A DNA stretch of 64,000 nt, taken from positions 94,740,406-94,804,405 of the forward strand of contig CP154956.1 of assembly GCA_039621445.1 (NCBI GenBank), given 5' to 3'. The first letter of the stretch is position 1. Each line of letters begins with the position of its first letter. Source of the stretch: Euglena gracilis (lineage: Eukaryota > Euglenida > Euglenophyceae > Euglenales). Made by a program: the position numbers and the translations under genes. The notes beneath the pieces are model-generated. The model saw only the letters and a program-made list of their open reading frames with translations. It was not told the DNA's origin and did no database searches. Positions 23,827-36,760 of this stretch are shown here, piece after piece.

Positions 23827-25010
23827 TCTGGGGTCAAAAACCAATCAATCAAAAAAAAGCGCCTGTCACCCAGTGTCAGTCATTCAATCACCCAATATGG
23901 CCAGCGCTTGCACGAGTGCAGCAAAACTCAGACAGGTGCAGGCAGAGCGTTTAGTGTGGAGGACAAGGTTGGTGGTGCGGGCAACAGCACAACAGACAAA
24001 GACCGGCAAAAAAAAGGAAACTAAGGGTGTCCTGTTGAACTTCGAAACATGCGGCATATAGACGCCCATTCAGATCCCTCCAAGATAAATGTGAGAGTGT
24101 CTGGCCAGCAAAACAGTGATTCGCTAGGACTTCCCCAGACCCCCCTCAGCCCCCACATTTCACATTTCACACATCACCCCATGTTGTGGAAACGATTTTT
24201 TTTCAACAAAACGCCTGATGATCCAAGAGTAAAGCCCGAGCATGCATCTCTTCAGGGACCGGGGGGGGGGGATGCTGGGCTGGGGCTGGAAATTTCGGCT
24301 TGCTAGAAATTTGGGCTGGCTGGCAAGCCCCCGGAAGGGGAGGTGGATGCCGGCTGTAGCTGGGCAGGGGTTGCCTTAAGGGGGGGGGGGGTCCCGCGGG
24401 CCGCCTGGGCTGGCTGGAAAAAACGTGCTGGCTGGACCCCCCCCTGGGGGTGGGGGTCCAGGGAGGTGGTTCGAACCTGGCTGGCAGCTGGACCTGGCGG
24501 CTGCCCAAAAAATGCCCGCAAAAGCCCAAATCCAGTTGGGTTGGAATTTTTCAGCCAAGGTTAGGAGGAAGAATCCCAAAAACCCAAAAAGGCATTTTTT
24601 GGCCATTTTTCAGCCCCCTTTTCCCAAAATCTTCAATGTTTCGGTGAGCGAATTTGCGCACACCAACCACTTTAAAACAAGAGCCTCCTACGTCGGCGCG
24701 CGTGGAGCTGGAAATGAATGTGATGAAACTGCGGTATTCCCTCCCTTGTGTTCCTGTGGTGTTGGGCCCGTCCCCAAGAGCATTGTGGCATTCTTGGGTG
24801 GTTGGTCTGCGCATTTGCGCACACGGACTGTTCTAATGGGGGCTGGCTGGCTGGGCTCGCAGCACCCCCCCCCCCCATTATTGGGGCTGGCGGCAATGCG
24901 TCGCCAACGATCGAATGCCAGATGAGAACCATGAAATAAATGATGCGGGGCCGAGATGCAACAGCACTCGTGTCAGCACTTCAGCCGGGAAAGCCGAAGC
25001 GATCGTCCGA

Positions 25011-25195
25011 TTCAGCAAACGGGGGGGCTCGTGCCCGGGGTCGCCCGCACGTCAGGCGGGTCGGGGAGAGCCAGAGGGGAGAGGGGCCCCGGCGTTGCAG
25101 CCAGCGGCCCCCCTGTGGCCAGGGGTCTTTCTTCGGCCGTCTCATCGAAGGGGCGACAAAGGAGGGAGCAACTACAGCTCCCGTGCACCTTGAAA
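25011..25195 (-). CDS. Possible terminal exon ending near 25011
   Basis: After TTTTTTTCAAG the minus strand reads VHGSCSCSLLCRPFDETAEE, RPLATGGPLAATPGPLSPLA, then LPDPPDVRATPGTSPPVC and a stop. GC-rich and proline-rich; coding status is uncertain. Confidence 0.33.
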
Positions 25196-26344
25196 AAAAT
25201 GGGACCCAAGAGCACAAGAGAGCACTGAAAAAATAAAGCAGCAAAAAAAATCACAAACCTGTCAAAATCCAGAACACACAAACACACAAAAATGTTTGTC
25301 TCCCGTTCTCTTGGTACACACTGCCATTGAGGGAGACCACATAGACCTCACCAGAGGCTTATTTTTAGGACCTGGGGGGTCCGAACCCACCCACCCAACC
25401 CTTGGGGGGAGGGCTCAGGGGGACCCACTTTTGGAGGTCAATTTTGGGGCCCAAGATTTTTTCCGGCACTTTGCGCCGAAAACAGAGGAAAACCCCGCCT
25501 CTGGCGGTACTCGGGAGGCCCGACCCCTTGGGGGGGGGTGAGGCCTTGGCTGGGACTCACCAAGGGGGGGGGGAACAGGCAACACGATATGCAATGCAGA
25601 AAAAAAATGCAAAAAACATGCAAGTTGCATGTACATTCCTTTAGGAGTTCCCTGGGGCTGTACACTTTTCCACTGGAGAGGACTTGGAGAAATTTCACCT
25701 GCTCCGAAAATGCAACACCAACTAAACAGACCAAAAGAAAATGCGGGTGCAAACTGCAAAAATCCACTTGCTGATTATGCAACAACTGCTAATGTGAATT
25801 AGGTCCAAAAAAGTGTTGTGGGCAACTTCCAGTTGTCTGGTAGTAAAGCAATTTGCCTGATTTGCCTGTGCAAATGCCGGGGAAAAAAGCGGAAAAGCAA
25901 AATCTGCAAAAGCAAACCGCAAAAAAAATGCGACTTTTCAAAATAATTTCATTACGCAAAAAAAATGCAAATTATGCAAAAAAGTGCAAATTTTCAAGAC
26001 TTTGGATTATGCAAAAAAATGCAAATTATGCAACTTGCATATTCCCAACCGGACTCACCCCCGCCGGGCCACGAAACTTAAAAACATCTCTGGACGTCAC
26101 CCACGCTGAGCCTCGAAAAGATCCCTGCCTGCTACCCAACTGCCTACGATGTGCGCAGCGAGGGGGAGGGAAGAGGGAAGGGGGCACCCAAGCTGGTGCG
26201 CCGCTGAAGGGTGGGAGAGACGGGGCGGCTGTTGCGCGCCGCAGAGAAGGGGCCGGCAAAAAAAAAACGGGCGGGACGCGCTGTCGTGTGCACGTGAGCG
26301 TGTAGGTTTGTTGTGTGGGCGTGCGAGGGGTGGTTTTTATGCTG

Positions 26345-26490
26345 GAAAGAATCAATTAAATTAAATTAAATTAATAAAAATTCATTTTTTCATGATAATT
26401 AATCAATAAAAGATTAATATAAATTCATTAATTAATTAAGTAATTTAATAAATTGTTAATTAATTAATTTAAAAAAGTAATTAATTAAAG
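26345..26490. repeat. TTAAT-rich AT block
   Basis: Repeated ATTAA/TTAAT words over 145 bp, almost no G or C, at the left edge of the type L block. Confidence 0.8.
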
Positions 26491-28160
26491 CAATCCAAAA
26501 AAATACCAACCCCCCCAAAATAAGCCCTGGGTCTTACTTTTGGGTCTGTTGCTGGAAACCTCCAGGTGGGTCTTATTTTTTGGGGAGGGGTCTGATTTTT
26601 GGATTTTTCTTGATCATCATTTTCCAGGTTCCCAAAAATACCCAAAATTTTCTTTCAGCGCTTAGCGCCATGCATATTGACATTTACCATGCTTTTTTGG
26701 ACCTCAAAACTCCAACAATTTTTGACATTTCATCATTTTTGTGTCTGAAATTGGGGTTTCTGGTTATTTTTCAGGGAAATTTTCACCGTCTCCGGCGCTT
26801 CGCGCCAGGAGGAGGGTCTTATTTTATTGGGGGGGTCACTGAGCTCTTATCTTGGGTAAGAGCGAAGCTTACCACTGAGGAAAAGGGGGGGGCGGACCCC
26901 CCCCCCTCTGGGTAGACCGTGAAAACCGCGGATTATCACCATGACCCTGGCCCGGTTCCCGGATTTCTTTCCAGTCGTGAGCGACTGGATTTCTAGTTTC
27001 TGAATCAAATTATTCACGCGTGAAGGGGTCCAAACTGGGTAGGATTGGCCCCCCCTCTTCCGCCTCTGCCATTTCGTCGGGTCCAAAAATCAGTCAAAAA
27101 TATATTTTTCGAAAATATCTCGAGAAAACATACATTATTTCCGGAAATGTCGGTCTGACAAAATGTAACCCTGGAGGCCCTCTATCGCCCCCCCGTTCGC
27201 CGTTTTGGCCGCCAACACGCCTGGCCCGTGTTCTGGCGCGCTTTTGCGGCCAAAACGGCCATTTTGGGGCGTTTTTTTGGGGGGGCCGTTTTTTTTGTCC
27301 AAAAAATCGATTTTTTCAATATCTCAACAATGAAGCAAAATCAAAGAAATTGTCCGGAGAGCAAAAGTGAAGTTCTTGGAATGCCCTGTCCAACCACGGT
27401 TTAACTCTTCGAGTAGCCCGAGTTACGGCCATTTTTCGGCCAATTTTGGCCCGTTTCAGGGGCCATTTTTGGGCTGTTTTCGGGTCAGAAAATCGATTAT
27501 TTTTTTTGCAAAATATCTCAGAAATGAAGCAAAATCAAAGGAAAAGGCCGGAGACCTAAATTGAAGCCCTTAGAATGCCCGATCTAACGGTATTTTGATT
27601 TCCCCGCAACTCCCCGCCTAGCCCGAGTTACGGCCGTTTTTCGGCCGATTTGGGCCATTTTATACACTTTTCCCACTGTCCGACTTAGCCGGTTTGACCA
27701 TTTTGGGGTCAAAAAGTCGAAAAAAATCGGAATTTTTTTTGCCCGAAACGATGTTTTTTGGCCTCCCGGACCCAGAAAAACTGTTTTTGAGCCGAAAATG
27801 AGATTTTTCGACCCCCCGGCCCCCATTTTTGGCCCAAAACCACGAGTTTTGGGTAAAAAACTGGTCAAAAAAGTCGAAAAAAAAGTGAAAGGTTTTTTTT
27901 CCCCCAAAAGGATGTTTTTTTTGTCCAGAAAAACTGTTTTTGAGCAGAAAATGGGCTCCAAAATGTATGAAAAATTTCTTCCCATAACTCCGCCTCTGCA
28001 TCTGAGCCACGTTTTCAGTTTTGCAGTGAAAAACGGCGCAAAGAAAAGAGCTCAGCACTATTCAAAACCTGGTCTTATTTTGGGGCTTTTGCTCGATCGG
28101 CCCAGGGGGGTCTTATTTTTTGGGGGGGGGTCTTATTTTTGGGGGGTTTATGTGAGGTGG
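26490..28160. repeat. Large non-coding repeat block, type L
   Basis: Starts and ends with GGTCTTATTTTTTGGG motifs, includes GTAAGAGCGAAGCTTACC near 26857, CGCGACTGGATTTCTAG-like sequence and several AGCCCGAGTTACGGCC segments. Parts recur at 32030-32340, 47050-49620 and 56100-57240. No sustained coding; several internal palindromes. Could be a large non-autonomous element. Confidence 0.6.
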
Positions 28161-28339
28161 ATTAACACTGGATGGAAAATTCGAAAATTTCCTGACCAAG
28201 AAAGAAATGGTCGATGGAAATCAGACCGGGTGATCACTTTAATGGGAACATTGTCTGATGGGGTTAATCAAAATAAAAACCAAATGAAAAATAAAATTGA
28301 AAATAAAACCCGTAAAAAAAAAAGAGTTTAATGGGGTCA

Positions 28340-28484
28340 GCGGGGTTGTCTAGATTTGGGTTGGGTGAAAGCGGGGGAGGCACAGCCGGCGAGTCAAACA
28401 GCAAAGCGTCCTGCAGCAGCCACGAATTAGCTCGGCACACGTGCTGGGCCCGGGACGGGACGGTGAATGGCGCACCGCCATGAT
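28340..28484 (-). CDS. Possible exon, proline-rich C-terminus
   Basis: Acceptor CTGCCCCCCTCAG precedes 28484; the frame reads HGGAPFTVPSRAQHVCRANS, WLLQDALLFDSPAVPPPLSP, NPNLDNPADP. Composition and GC-rich wobble suggest coding, but the 3' end is unclear and nothing homologous is recognised. Confidence 0.4.
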
Positions 28485-29049
28485 CTGAGGGGGGCAGCGG
28501 GTAATGCATTTGGGCAGAACCCTCCCCCTTGGGGGCTATTGTTGCCAACAAATGTACCAATGTTGGGGATCATGAGCATACCCGATTTCTCAGAGTTTTC
28601 TTGGAGGAGGGTAAATAGCCTGGCGGGAATGAACGCAGAGAACAAGCCCTGTCCCAACCCTCTCATCCACCTGCCTAGTCCTCTCACATCCTGAGGCCTC
28701 TGAACCCTAGGCCTCCTGTACTGTGTCATGCCGAAGCCTTTTGGAGTATCGTGGCCGATTTTCTTTCGAAGTTTCACACCCCAGTGTGGACAAAACATTA
28801 GGCTTCGCTGCAGGTGCCACCGTCAAGCATATCGCCAAGTCATGTTAAAACCCTTTTGCGACCCATTTTCGCCCACCTTGAGCCCAGTTTTACACTCCTG
28901 AAACCCCAAAAAATACATTACCGTGGTAAATGAATAAAACTGGTCAATGGCGTTGGGGTCTGAGGCTGGAGGTTTGCAATCACGGGGTAGGTTTTTTTTT
29001 ATGCGTGGCATGCGCTACTGCATTCCGGCCTGTCCCGGGACAGGCAGCC

Positions 29050-29144
29050 TGGCCATCCACGGTCCAGTGAGAGTACGTCGGGGACGCGCACGGCTCGCAG
29101 ATCAGGCGCGCGTTACTGAGAACCGCCGGCCGCCGCTCGATCTC
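29050..29144 (-). CDS. Possible exon downstream of copy B
   Basis: A model acceptor (CTCTGTCCTGCCGCTTGCGCAG) ends at 29145, then the minus strand reads EIERRPAVLSNARLICEPCA, SPTYSHWTVDG. It could follow FLFGE of copy B, but copy A has an unrelated terminal exon at that place. The segment runs into a perfect palindrome GCCTGTCCCGGGACAGGC near 29031-29048. Confidence 0.4.
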
Positions 29145-29205
29145 CTGCGCAAGCGGCAGGACAGAGAAAAGTCTCGAGGCGAGCATCTTTTTGTGATATT
29201 GGCAG

Positions 29206-29256
29206 CAGCAGCCGCAGCAATAACAGCAACACCGCCAGCAGCAGCAACAGCAACAA
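29206..29256. repeat. CAG/CAA trinucleotide tract
   Basis: CAGCAGCAGCCGCAGCAATA followed by further CAG/CAA units; short and interrupted. Confidence 0.85.
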
Positions 29257-30337
29257 ATTAATTGGGGGGCGACAATTACATTGGAAATTGAACCATTGCA
29301 TCAAAATTCCAAAATTACTTCTCCATCTATGTCATATGCAATGTTATATATTATATAATAATGGACCCAAAACCAACGCCCCCCCTCTTGTTCTGTCCAA
29401 TTTGTTTGACAAGCGCCTGGTCAGAAATCAACAGGGAAAAAACCCCCAAAAATCAGGAAAACGTTTGCAAAATCGATTTCTAACACATACTTTGGCCGCT
29501 TTCGACCCATTTTTGCTCATGTTTGGCAACTTCCAACAACAAAAATCTGTTGTTGTCCTTTCGGGCAGCTGGATGGGAATTAAATCCGTCGACAGGGGTG
29601 GTCCAGGGCCGGAAGGCTGCTGGTTACTCCCCAGGATCACCTGGAGACGAGGTCCCTTCCGGTTCAAATGACACCTGATCACACCATTGCCCACTGACCC
29701 CGCCGAGGGGAGAATCGTTTTCCACTTTCAAAAGCCAGTCAGTCACTTTTCAAAAACAAGTCACCCATGGTGGCCACTTTCGGCCAATCCTTGCCGTCTG
29801 GAGCCCCAAGAAAAAACAGTCAGTCGGTCGGTCGGTCACCCTTCGGGGGTGGACATTTGCATAATTTTGCTTCATTTTTGAGGTAATTTAAAAGATCTGT
29901 CTTTTTTACCGTTTTGGCCCAGAACGGACCAAAGACAGCCGAAAACACATCAAATATGAGGCTGCAGATTGGGGGCGTAAATTTGGCCACTCGCGGAGAG
30001 TTAAACCCCCCAGGTGTAAGTAACTTATATTTGGGTTTCCGAGAATCGCCTACAGGGGTTGCTCAGGGCGTTGCATGGGGTTGAATTCGTTCATCGGCAA
30101 AAACAGGCCAAACTCTGGGAAAAAAATGATGCCAGAAAAAATTCTGGCATCGCTGGAACATTGTCTATCTACCCACAACTCAAAACAATGGGTTCAATTT
30201 TCAACCTGGACCGACGTTGGTTCGATGCCCAGATGGCTCTTGGGCCGCCCATGAAAAATAGACGCAAAATTTGAAAAACTTTTTAAAAAGCCTTAAAACC
30301 TTAAAAAACTCTAAAAAATTTGAAAATTCTTGCCTCA

Positions 30338-30338
30338 A

Positions 30339-30369
<31 letters not shown>

Positions 30370-30402
30370 GTAATAATAATAATAATAGTAATAATAATAA
30401 CA
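30338..30402. repeat. (AAT)n microsatellite
   Basis: About 20 AAT units with rare AGT variants. Confidence 0.95.
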
Positions 30403-30524
30403 AGTGTGCCATACCGCAGCGGGTATTTCTGTAAAAAAAGAAATGAAGGGGTACGCTAATTATTTCTATTCGAAGGCCGTTCAGGAGATGCAGTCCCCCA
30501 GCGTCTTTCGTAGCTGACCCAGCC

Positions 30525-30795
30525 GGTGGCCCTGTCTGGCGTGGCCTTGCCGGAGGCCTGGCCCGGCCCGTCCGGCGGCCTGGCGGCCCGGATCGGCCCA
30601 GCCCGGCCCGGCCGGCAGCCCAACACAGCCTGGCTGCCCAATCCGGCACGGCCCGACCGGCCCGGCGGCCCTGCGGCCCGGACCGGCACGGCCGGCGGCC
30701 CGGCAGCCCGGCAGCACTGCCCTGCCCGAAACGGCCGGCGGCACGGCCCGGCCCGGCCCGGCCCGGCGGCGCAGCCCAACCGGCCGGCGGGTCAA
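30525..30795. repeat. GC-rich CGGCCCGG simple sequence
   Basis: Irregular reiteration of CGGCCCGG, GGCGGCCC and CCGGCCGGC; over 75% GC. A 247-codon minus-strand frame across it is Gly/Pro/Arg/Ala-only and not credible. Confidence 0.8.
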
Positions 30796-31499
30796 GCCAA
30801 AAACAAAGGTTAAAAAAGGCTAAGTTCTGTGGAAACCCCTTTTGGGGGGCCCCGTACGGGCCCCAGAACGGTCCGGAGGGGCCGGGGGTGTGTGGGGCGT
30901 ATACAGGCCACTTGGGGTCCCCCGTGGTTGGTTTGGGTCCCCGGGTGGGTCCGTGCAGTTCCCCATCGGGTTTGGGCAATTTTCGAAAAATCGATTTTTT
31001 GACCCGGTACACACAGGCTGCAGGGCCCCCGAAAACGCAAGTCCACAAATTTGGGGTCCGACCCCCAGTTGCACCCACCTACGTGTGCAGTTGCGACCCG
31101 GGACCCATGCCATCCAACGGAGGGGCCCCCTGTCCTTTGGAGGGTTTCACTTCAGACCGGGTCGACCGACTGTCATATCCCGGGAAAAATTCTTTATTAT
31201 TATATGTACTTAGTAGTAGTAGTACTTAGGCCCCTTAGGTCCCCTATTTTTGGCCCGTGGCGGCTCCTACCGGGACGGTCAGACCGAAACTCCGACACCT
31301 ACCCCCTCCCCCCGTTTGGGGTTTGGCCACTCTCAATAAACTAGGTCCCGAACCCTGGCAGGGGGTGAATACCCCGGAGGGTGTAGGCAGCGTCCAGTCA
31401 GGGTTGCTATATAGTCGGGGGGTTGCCTTCTGCGAGGGTACTGGACATTTGGGGGGTTAAACTACAATACACCGGGCCACCGTTCCCCTCCCCCCACAC

Positions 31500-31625
31500 C
31501 TCCCCAAAGAGGAAGGAGGCGATGCGCAGCAGCACGGAGGCCGCGAGGGCCGGGGAGGCGGACTGCAGCGTCCCCGCCGCCTGCAGCTCCAGGATGCCGC
31601 CCACCACGTCATCCGAGGTGTTGTC
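31500..31625 (-). CDS. Copy B exon: DNTSDDVVGGILELQAA...FLFGE
   Basis: Reads DNTSDDVVGGILELQAAGTL, then QSASPALAASVLLRIASFLF and GE, ending GAG|GTGTGG. It corresponds to copy A exons 5 and 6 fused without an intron. Conversely, copy A continues upstream (AYLAWGLLPI) where copy B has poly-G and an intron. GC-rich codons. Confidence 0.7.
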
Positions 31626-31700
31626 CCAGCCAGGGCCACCCCCCCCCCCCCCCCCGTGCCCATGGCACCAGACTCAAAAAGATGGGAAGAAGCTGGGGAG

Positions 31701-31983
31701 CAGGGATTTTTTTAAAGACCGGGGGGGGAGGGGGGGTCGGCATCCACCCCCCCCACCCCCCCCGTGGGTGGGGGGGGGGGGGCCGGGGGGCCCACCCACT
31801 TTTGCCCGAAAATGGCCAAAAATGCTGAAAATAGCACCTTTTTCAAAATTCTCGACGCCTTTGGCGCCGAAAAAGATATGCCCACCAGCCCCTGCCCTCC
31901 CTCCCGGGGGGGGGGTCCAAGGGACCCACCCACCCTGCCTCCCTCCCCCCTGGGGAGGGGTTCCAAAACAAAAAAAGTCCCTG
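31701..31983. mobile_element. hAT-type MITE, family M7, second copy
   Basis: 283 bp, ends CAGGGATTTTTTTAAAGACC and AAAAAAAGTCCCTG, flanked by perfect 8-bp CTGGGGAG (31693-31700 and 31984-31991). Central hairpin GACGCCTTTGGCGCCG at 31854-31869. It lies in the intron upstream of copy B exon 4. Confidence 0.88.
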
Positions 31984-32732
31984 CTGGGGAGGTGCTTCTT
32001 TCGGAAAATTATATATAACCCCCCCAAAAAATAACACCCGTGTCTTATTTTTTGGGTCCGTTGCTGGAAACCCCCAGGGGGGTCTTATTTTGGATTTTTT
32101 TCTTGACCGACCCGGGCCCGAAAAAAAAAACAACAACATTTTTCAGGTTCCCAAAAGTTGAAATTGAATATTTTCCTTCGGCGCTTCGCGCCATGTGTAC
32201 ATTGGTGCAAATTAACATTCAGCACATTTTTTGCACCTCAAACTTCTGAAATCGTCAGGGGGAATCTTATTTTTTGGGGGATCTGATTTTTGGATTTTTG
32301 CTCGATCGGCCCGGGGGGGGGTGTTATTTTTTGGGGGTTTACGACTTTATACGACTATTATACGACTGTATCTCCATGACTCTATGCCTGCCTGCATGGC
32401 TGCCGCACTTATGTCCCATGGTGGCCACTTGTATTGACACATGAAATGACGTCTTGCGTCTTCTTTTGGATGTCACTTGACACAATCTATTGATGTCACC
32501 ATGTCATCCCTATGAAACCTTGCACTGCAAGCATCACACAATTCAGGTTCTGGCTGGCTCCGCACTTTTTAGGTGCATCGCCATTCAGTTCCTCCACTGT
32601 AAGGCATTTTCCCATTTTTTTTCAGACTCGCCATAAACTGCCGACCAATGCAGACCCCTTGTCTCAGTGGGTGCATTGGCCCTCAAATGAACACCAGAAC
32701 TCCACCCTTGCACTCTCCGGAGCCCCCTGGAC

Positions 32733-32820
32733 GATCCAATCGCCAATCGAAATCTTCTGCAGCGCGGGCAACTCGAATTGCGAGTCATCGACATACGCCA
32801 AATACAGCGGGCCGGGGCAC
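32733..32820 (-). CDS. Copy B exon (PLYLAYVDD)
   Basis: Pyrimidine-rich acceptor CTCCCTTGAG|G at 32820. Reads CPGPLYLAYVDDSQFELPAL then QKISIGDWI. First base completes the CG|G codon from the previous exon, as in copy A. Aligns with PCPVYLAYVDDDEVELPKYQ. The downstream end is uncertain. A (GT)n tract sits just upstream in the intron. Confidence 0.68.
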
Positions 32821-32865
32821 CTCAAGGGAGAAGAAGCAGCTAACCAGAATGTGAAAGGAGTCCGC

Positions 32866-33015
32866 GGATGTGTGTGTGTGTGTGCGTGCGTCGTGTGGTG
32901 TCGTGCGTCTGTGTGTGTTTGTGTGTTCGCGCGCGAGCGCGTCCGTGTGTGTGTGCGTGCGTGCGTGTGTGTGTGCGCGCGCGTGCGCGTGTGTGCGTAT
33001 GTGTGTGTGTGTGTG
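32866..33015. repeat. Imperfect (GT)n tract near copy B exon
   Basis: GT/GC-rich alternating tract in the intron immediately upstream of the exon ending at 32820 (minus). Confidence 0.9.
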
Positions 33016-33437
33016 GAATGAGCACAGGAGACTTGGTTGGAGCCTCTCTGGCATTTCCTGCCACAGACACAGATTTCAAGCGTTCGCGACAAAATTTTGC
33101 ACACAAAATAACGACACCGGAACGCTTGTTTTCACCAGATAGCCCCGAAAATTGGTTGCAAAATCCGAAATGGTGTAAACTTCTACGAGCTTGACATTGT
33201 GCAAAGATGTGACAGACGGCCATAAATTTGCTGAAAACTTCCAAAAAAATGGCCCAAAAATGGCAAAAGTAGTCATAATGATGAAATTAGCCAAAAAAGG
33301 CCAAACAAACAAACAAGCCCAAAATAGGCAACCACCTATGGCCAATTTTTGTCGACCTGCAGTTCCCTCTCCCCCCTGACTAACGACTTCCCACCCGAAC
33401 ATTGGCTGTTGTAGTGAATCTCCCTGTTCGGAGACGA

Positions 33438-33719
33438 ATACCTACCCCCCCCCCCCCCGGGAAACTGTCACCTGACAGGTTGGCCAATACTGGGGACCCT
33501 GACAACTTCTTATCATGACAGGGACCCTGACAGTTTCCCGGGTAGGGCATTTCAAAGGAAAGTCAATGAAAAATGACCCTGACAGGTTGGCCAGTACCGG
33601 GGACCCTGGCAACTTCCTATACTGACAGGTTGGCCGGTACCGGGGACCCTGACAGTTTCCCGGGCGGGACCCTGACAGGTTCTCGGGCATGACAGTTTCC
33701 CGGGGGGGGGGGTAGGTAT
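33438..33719. mobile_element. MITE (family M2), TA-flanked
   Basis: Inverted ends TACCTACCCCC...GGGAAACTGTCA and TGACAGTTTCCCGGG...GGGTAGGTA. The interior is a run of related units CTGACAGGTTGGCCAGTACC and GGGGACCCTGACA. TA on both sides may be the duplication. At about 280 bp it is one of the two long forms of this family; shorter forms have lost internal units. Confidence 0.75.
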
Positions 33720-34195
33720 GCATGACACAGGTACCATACCATGCCATCAGGGTGAGGGTGTGAATAGGGGCAATTGATGGAGTATTGAGAGAGGGCATGA
33801 GAGCAAAGAAAACAAATAAGAATGAATGCAAAACACCTCACATTGGTGATATAAAGCCATGTCGAGTGATAATAAATGATATGATGGGTCAGAGCCTTGG
33901 CTGGCATTCTGTTTGGCATTAAAATGTTGGGAATTCATTGCTGGTAACACAAATATCCAAAAACCCTGTCGTGTTCCATTTTTCTCACGAAGCAGGCACA
34001 ATACCGCAACTCTGAGCGGTTCTCAACAGTTTCATCCCCCCGAATCGCTTCCTAAAAAACCAGCCAGCAAAAGCCCACGAGAAAAACTCTGGAGGCTATA
34101 TTGGGGGGGGTGTCTTGCGGCCTTGGACAATAAACCTCGACAGCTGATGCTTGCACGCGATGTGTGCTTGATAAGACATGAAACGCGCATGCATG

Positions 34196-34739
<544 letters not shown>

Positions 34740-34810
34740 CGTAAGCGGAAATCGATGACTGGAAATACACTGGATGGGCTGAAAAATCCGGCAGCCCGTT
34801 GAGACACCTC
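34740..34810 (-). CDS. Copy B exon (SPSSVFPVIDF)
   Basis: 71 bp, acceptor CTATTCACAG|GAG and donor TTACG|GTGTGTGTATG. Reads EVSQRAAGFFSPSSVFPVID then FRLR. Same length and phases as copy A exon 3. The donor merges directly into a 550-bp (GT)n tract on the minus strand. Confidence 0.75.
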
Positions 34811-35629
34811 CTGTGAATAGGAGACGGAGGGTCTGGTGAATGATCTCCACTGCTTGAATTATTTAAAACTAGGAGCTATGGCTTCGGGTCTGTTGGTGAA
34901 CGTCTCAAGCAAGGGGTTCCTTTCTTAGCGGTGAGCTTTGATTCTTTAAAAATTAAAAAAAATCAAAATCAAAAAAAATTTCATTCCGACATTCGGTCGA
35001 GGAGGAATCCCAGCAAATATGACGAACGTTCGCCTCTGAACAGGGAGGTAGTAGTTGAAACAGCCAGTGTTTGTCTCTAAAACGGGGGGGGGGGTCGTCA
35101 CGGGGTGGCGCAGGGCAGCATAAAATGGCCACCGGTATGTGGCCATCTTTTGGCTGTTTTTTTTTGCCCTTTTGGCACTGGCCATTTTTTTTTGGTAATT
35201 TTTCAGCCAACTTATGGCTGTGTGGCACAAATTTGTTAAACAAGAGGGTTCGCACCTCCTCCCCATTCCCCCTCACTTCCAAACTGGGCATCAAAATGCT
35301 TGTCCGATTGTTTACCCGATCGGGTGTTTTCACCCGACAGCAAAATGATTACACTCCAAAACGGCTAAAATGCAGGAAATTTCTAAAAGTCCCCTTGACA
35401 TTGTCCTAAAAAAATCCCACTCAGAATAAACCATGGAGAAATGCGGCTTTGACGGCGGTCAGCCTTGCTGATGGACTGTTGGGGAACCAATCAGGTAAAA
35501 GGGGTTTCTGCGAAATTTGTCATGAAAATATGCGGCAATGCTTAAAATCGGCAGTTCAAAGCGCCAGAGAGGCTCCAACCGTCTCTTCCAACAGGAAGAG
35601 CGGGGGGGGGGGGGAGTGACGGGACCGAC

Positions 35630-35784
35630 CTTGATGTCGTCGAAGTCGGCCCAGTCCTCAGACCAGTCAATTACCAGCGGTGGGAGAACAGAGACTGCCA
35701 TCCAGCTGAGGGGGGTTGGAGCCAGCAGGGGGGGTGGGTAGGGCTGCCCCAGGCTGAACGAGAAGGCCTGGTAGGGTGGGTGGG
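35630..35784 (-). CDS. Copy B exon (SEDWADFDDIK)
   Basis: Reads from the M1 transposon border: PPYQAFSFSLGQPYPPPLLA, PTPLSWMAVSVLPPLVIDW, SEDWADFDDIK, then AAG|GTCGGT at 35630. Proline-rich upstream, acidic at the end. The upstream boundary is lost at the MITE (8-bp duplication 35777-35784). Confidence 0.62.
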
Positions 35785-36097
35785 CAGGGCGGTCCTTAAG
35801 CAAATAAAAAAAAAACTCTGCTGTCCCAGCACACTCTGTGAAAAATATACCGGAAAATGGGCAAGAAATTTTGGCATTTTTCAGCGAGAACAGGTCGACA
35901 CCAGGAAAAAATTAATTCCTGGCACCCTTGGACCATTGTCCATCCACCCAAATCATCAAAAACTGTGTTTTTCGACTGTTTAATTTTTGCCCCCGTTCAA
36001 GTCCCAGTCTGGCCCTTAGCCGGCCCTTTGGCTGAAAGGGGGGGGCGGTCCTTAAGAAAACAAAAAAAAACTTTCCTGTCCCTTAAGGACCGCCCTG
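35785..36097. mobile_element. hAT-type MITE, family M1, second copy
   Basis: 313 bp, same 16-bp ends as the copy at 13804, flanked by perfect 8-bp TGGGTGGG (35777-35784 and 36098-36105). The interior is closely similar over its full length, including CATCCACCCAAATCATC and the right-end hairpin. Its left end touches the open frame of copy B exon 1. Confidence 0.9.
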
Positions 36098-36105
36098 TGG
36101 GTGGG

Positions 36106-36275
36106 TCGACACCCGCCACAGCACCGCGCAAAGAAAATTCCTTCGGCGCCGAAAGAAAAAATTGACCTAAGAATCGGTGTCCCCGGAAACACGGGAAGGG
36201 GTGGTGGGGTGGGGGGTCGGACCCCCCCCCCCCCCACCATCCATTGGGTTTCAGGGATTCCGATACAGCCTGGGA
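36106..36275. mobile_element. M8-related fragment
   Basis: Contains AAGAAAATTCCTTCGGCGCC, TTGACCTAAGAATCGGTG, a poly-C/G block and the M8-type right end CAGGGATTCCGATACAGCC. It directly abuts the M1 element ending at 36097. Confidence 0.5.
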
Positions 36276-36576
36276 CTGCCTGGGAACGCCTTGCACCTTG
36301 GCACCGCGCCACGAAAGCTCCTTCATTTGCCAAAATAAATAATTTTGAAATCGTCCCCGGAAAAACGGAGGTGCGGGTGGTGGGATACCCCCACCCATCA
36401 GGTTGGGCATTAACGAACCAAAACCTGTGTCTTTGGCAATGATTTGTTCACCAGAAGTGGGGCTAAGATTGTGGGTTCGCCCTCAACCCCCCCCTCCTCA
36501 CTGCACTGGGTTGTTCCAGGTGGTGGAGTTCTCTGGAATTCCGCGTTTTTTTAGCTTCTCGAAAACATGGGTTTTG

Positions 36577-36760
36577 TTGTGTGTGTGCGCGCGCGCGTGT
36601 GTGTGTGTGGATGTTGCGTGTGTGTGTGTGTGCGTGTGTGTGTGTGTGTGTGCTGTCTGTTGTGTGTGTGTGTGTGTGTGTGTGTGTGCATGCAGGTATG
36701 CATGTGTGTGAGTGTTGTGTGTCGATGTTGTGTGTGTTGCTTTGTGCTGTGTTGTGCGTG
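36577..36760. repeat. (GT)n tract with interruptions
   Basis: Alternating GT with GC and TGTTG interruptions, no coding content. Confidence 0.92.

Larger units (their letters stand above)
21050..24990. other. No supported gene; M8, M6 and unassigned DNA
   Basis: Contains M8-related (22783-23258) and M6 (23578-23826) elements and a GGCTGG-rich repeat at 24260-24600 shared with 19990-20400. Minus-strand 22610-22800 (KGWCLSMPPAYPLGFCAV) is open and protein-like but has no clear splice sites. Confidence 0.4.

Noticed and set aside
30335-31078. 247-codon minus-strand open frame
   Set aside because: Product of the GC-rich CGGCCCGG repeat and the AAT microsatellite; residues almost limited to Gly, Ala, Arg, Pro, then Leu.
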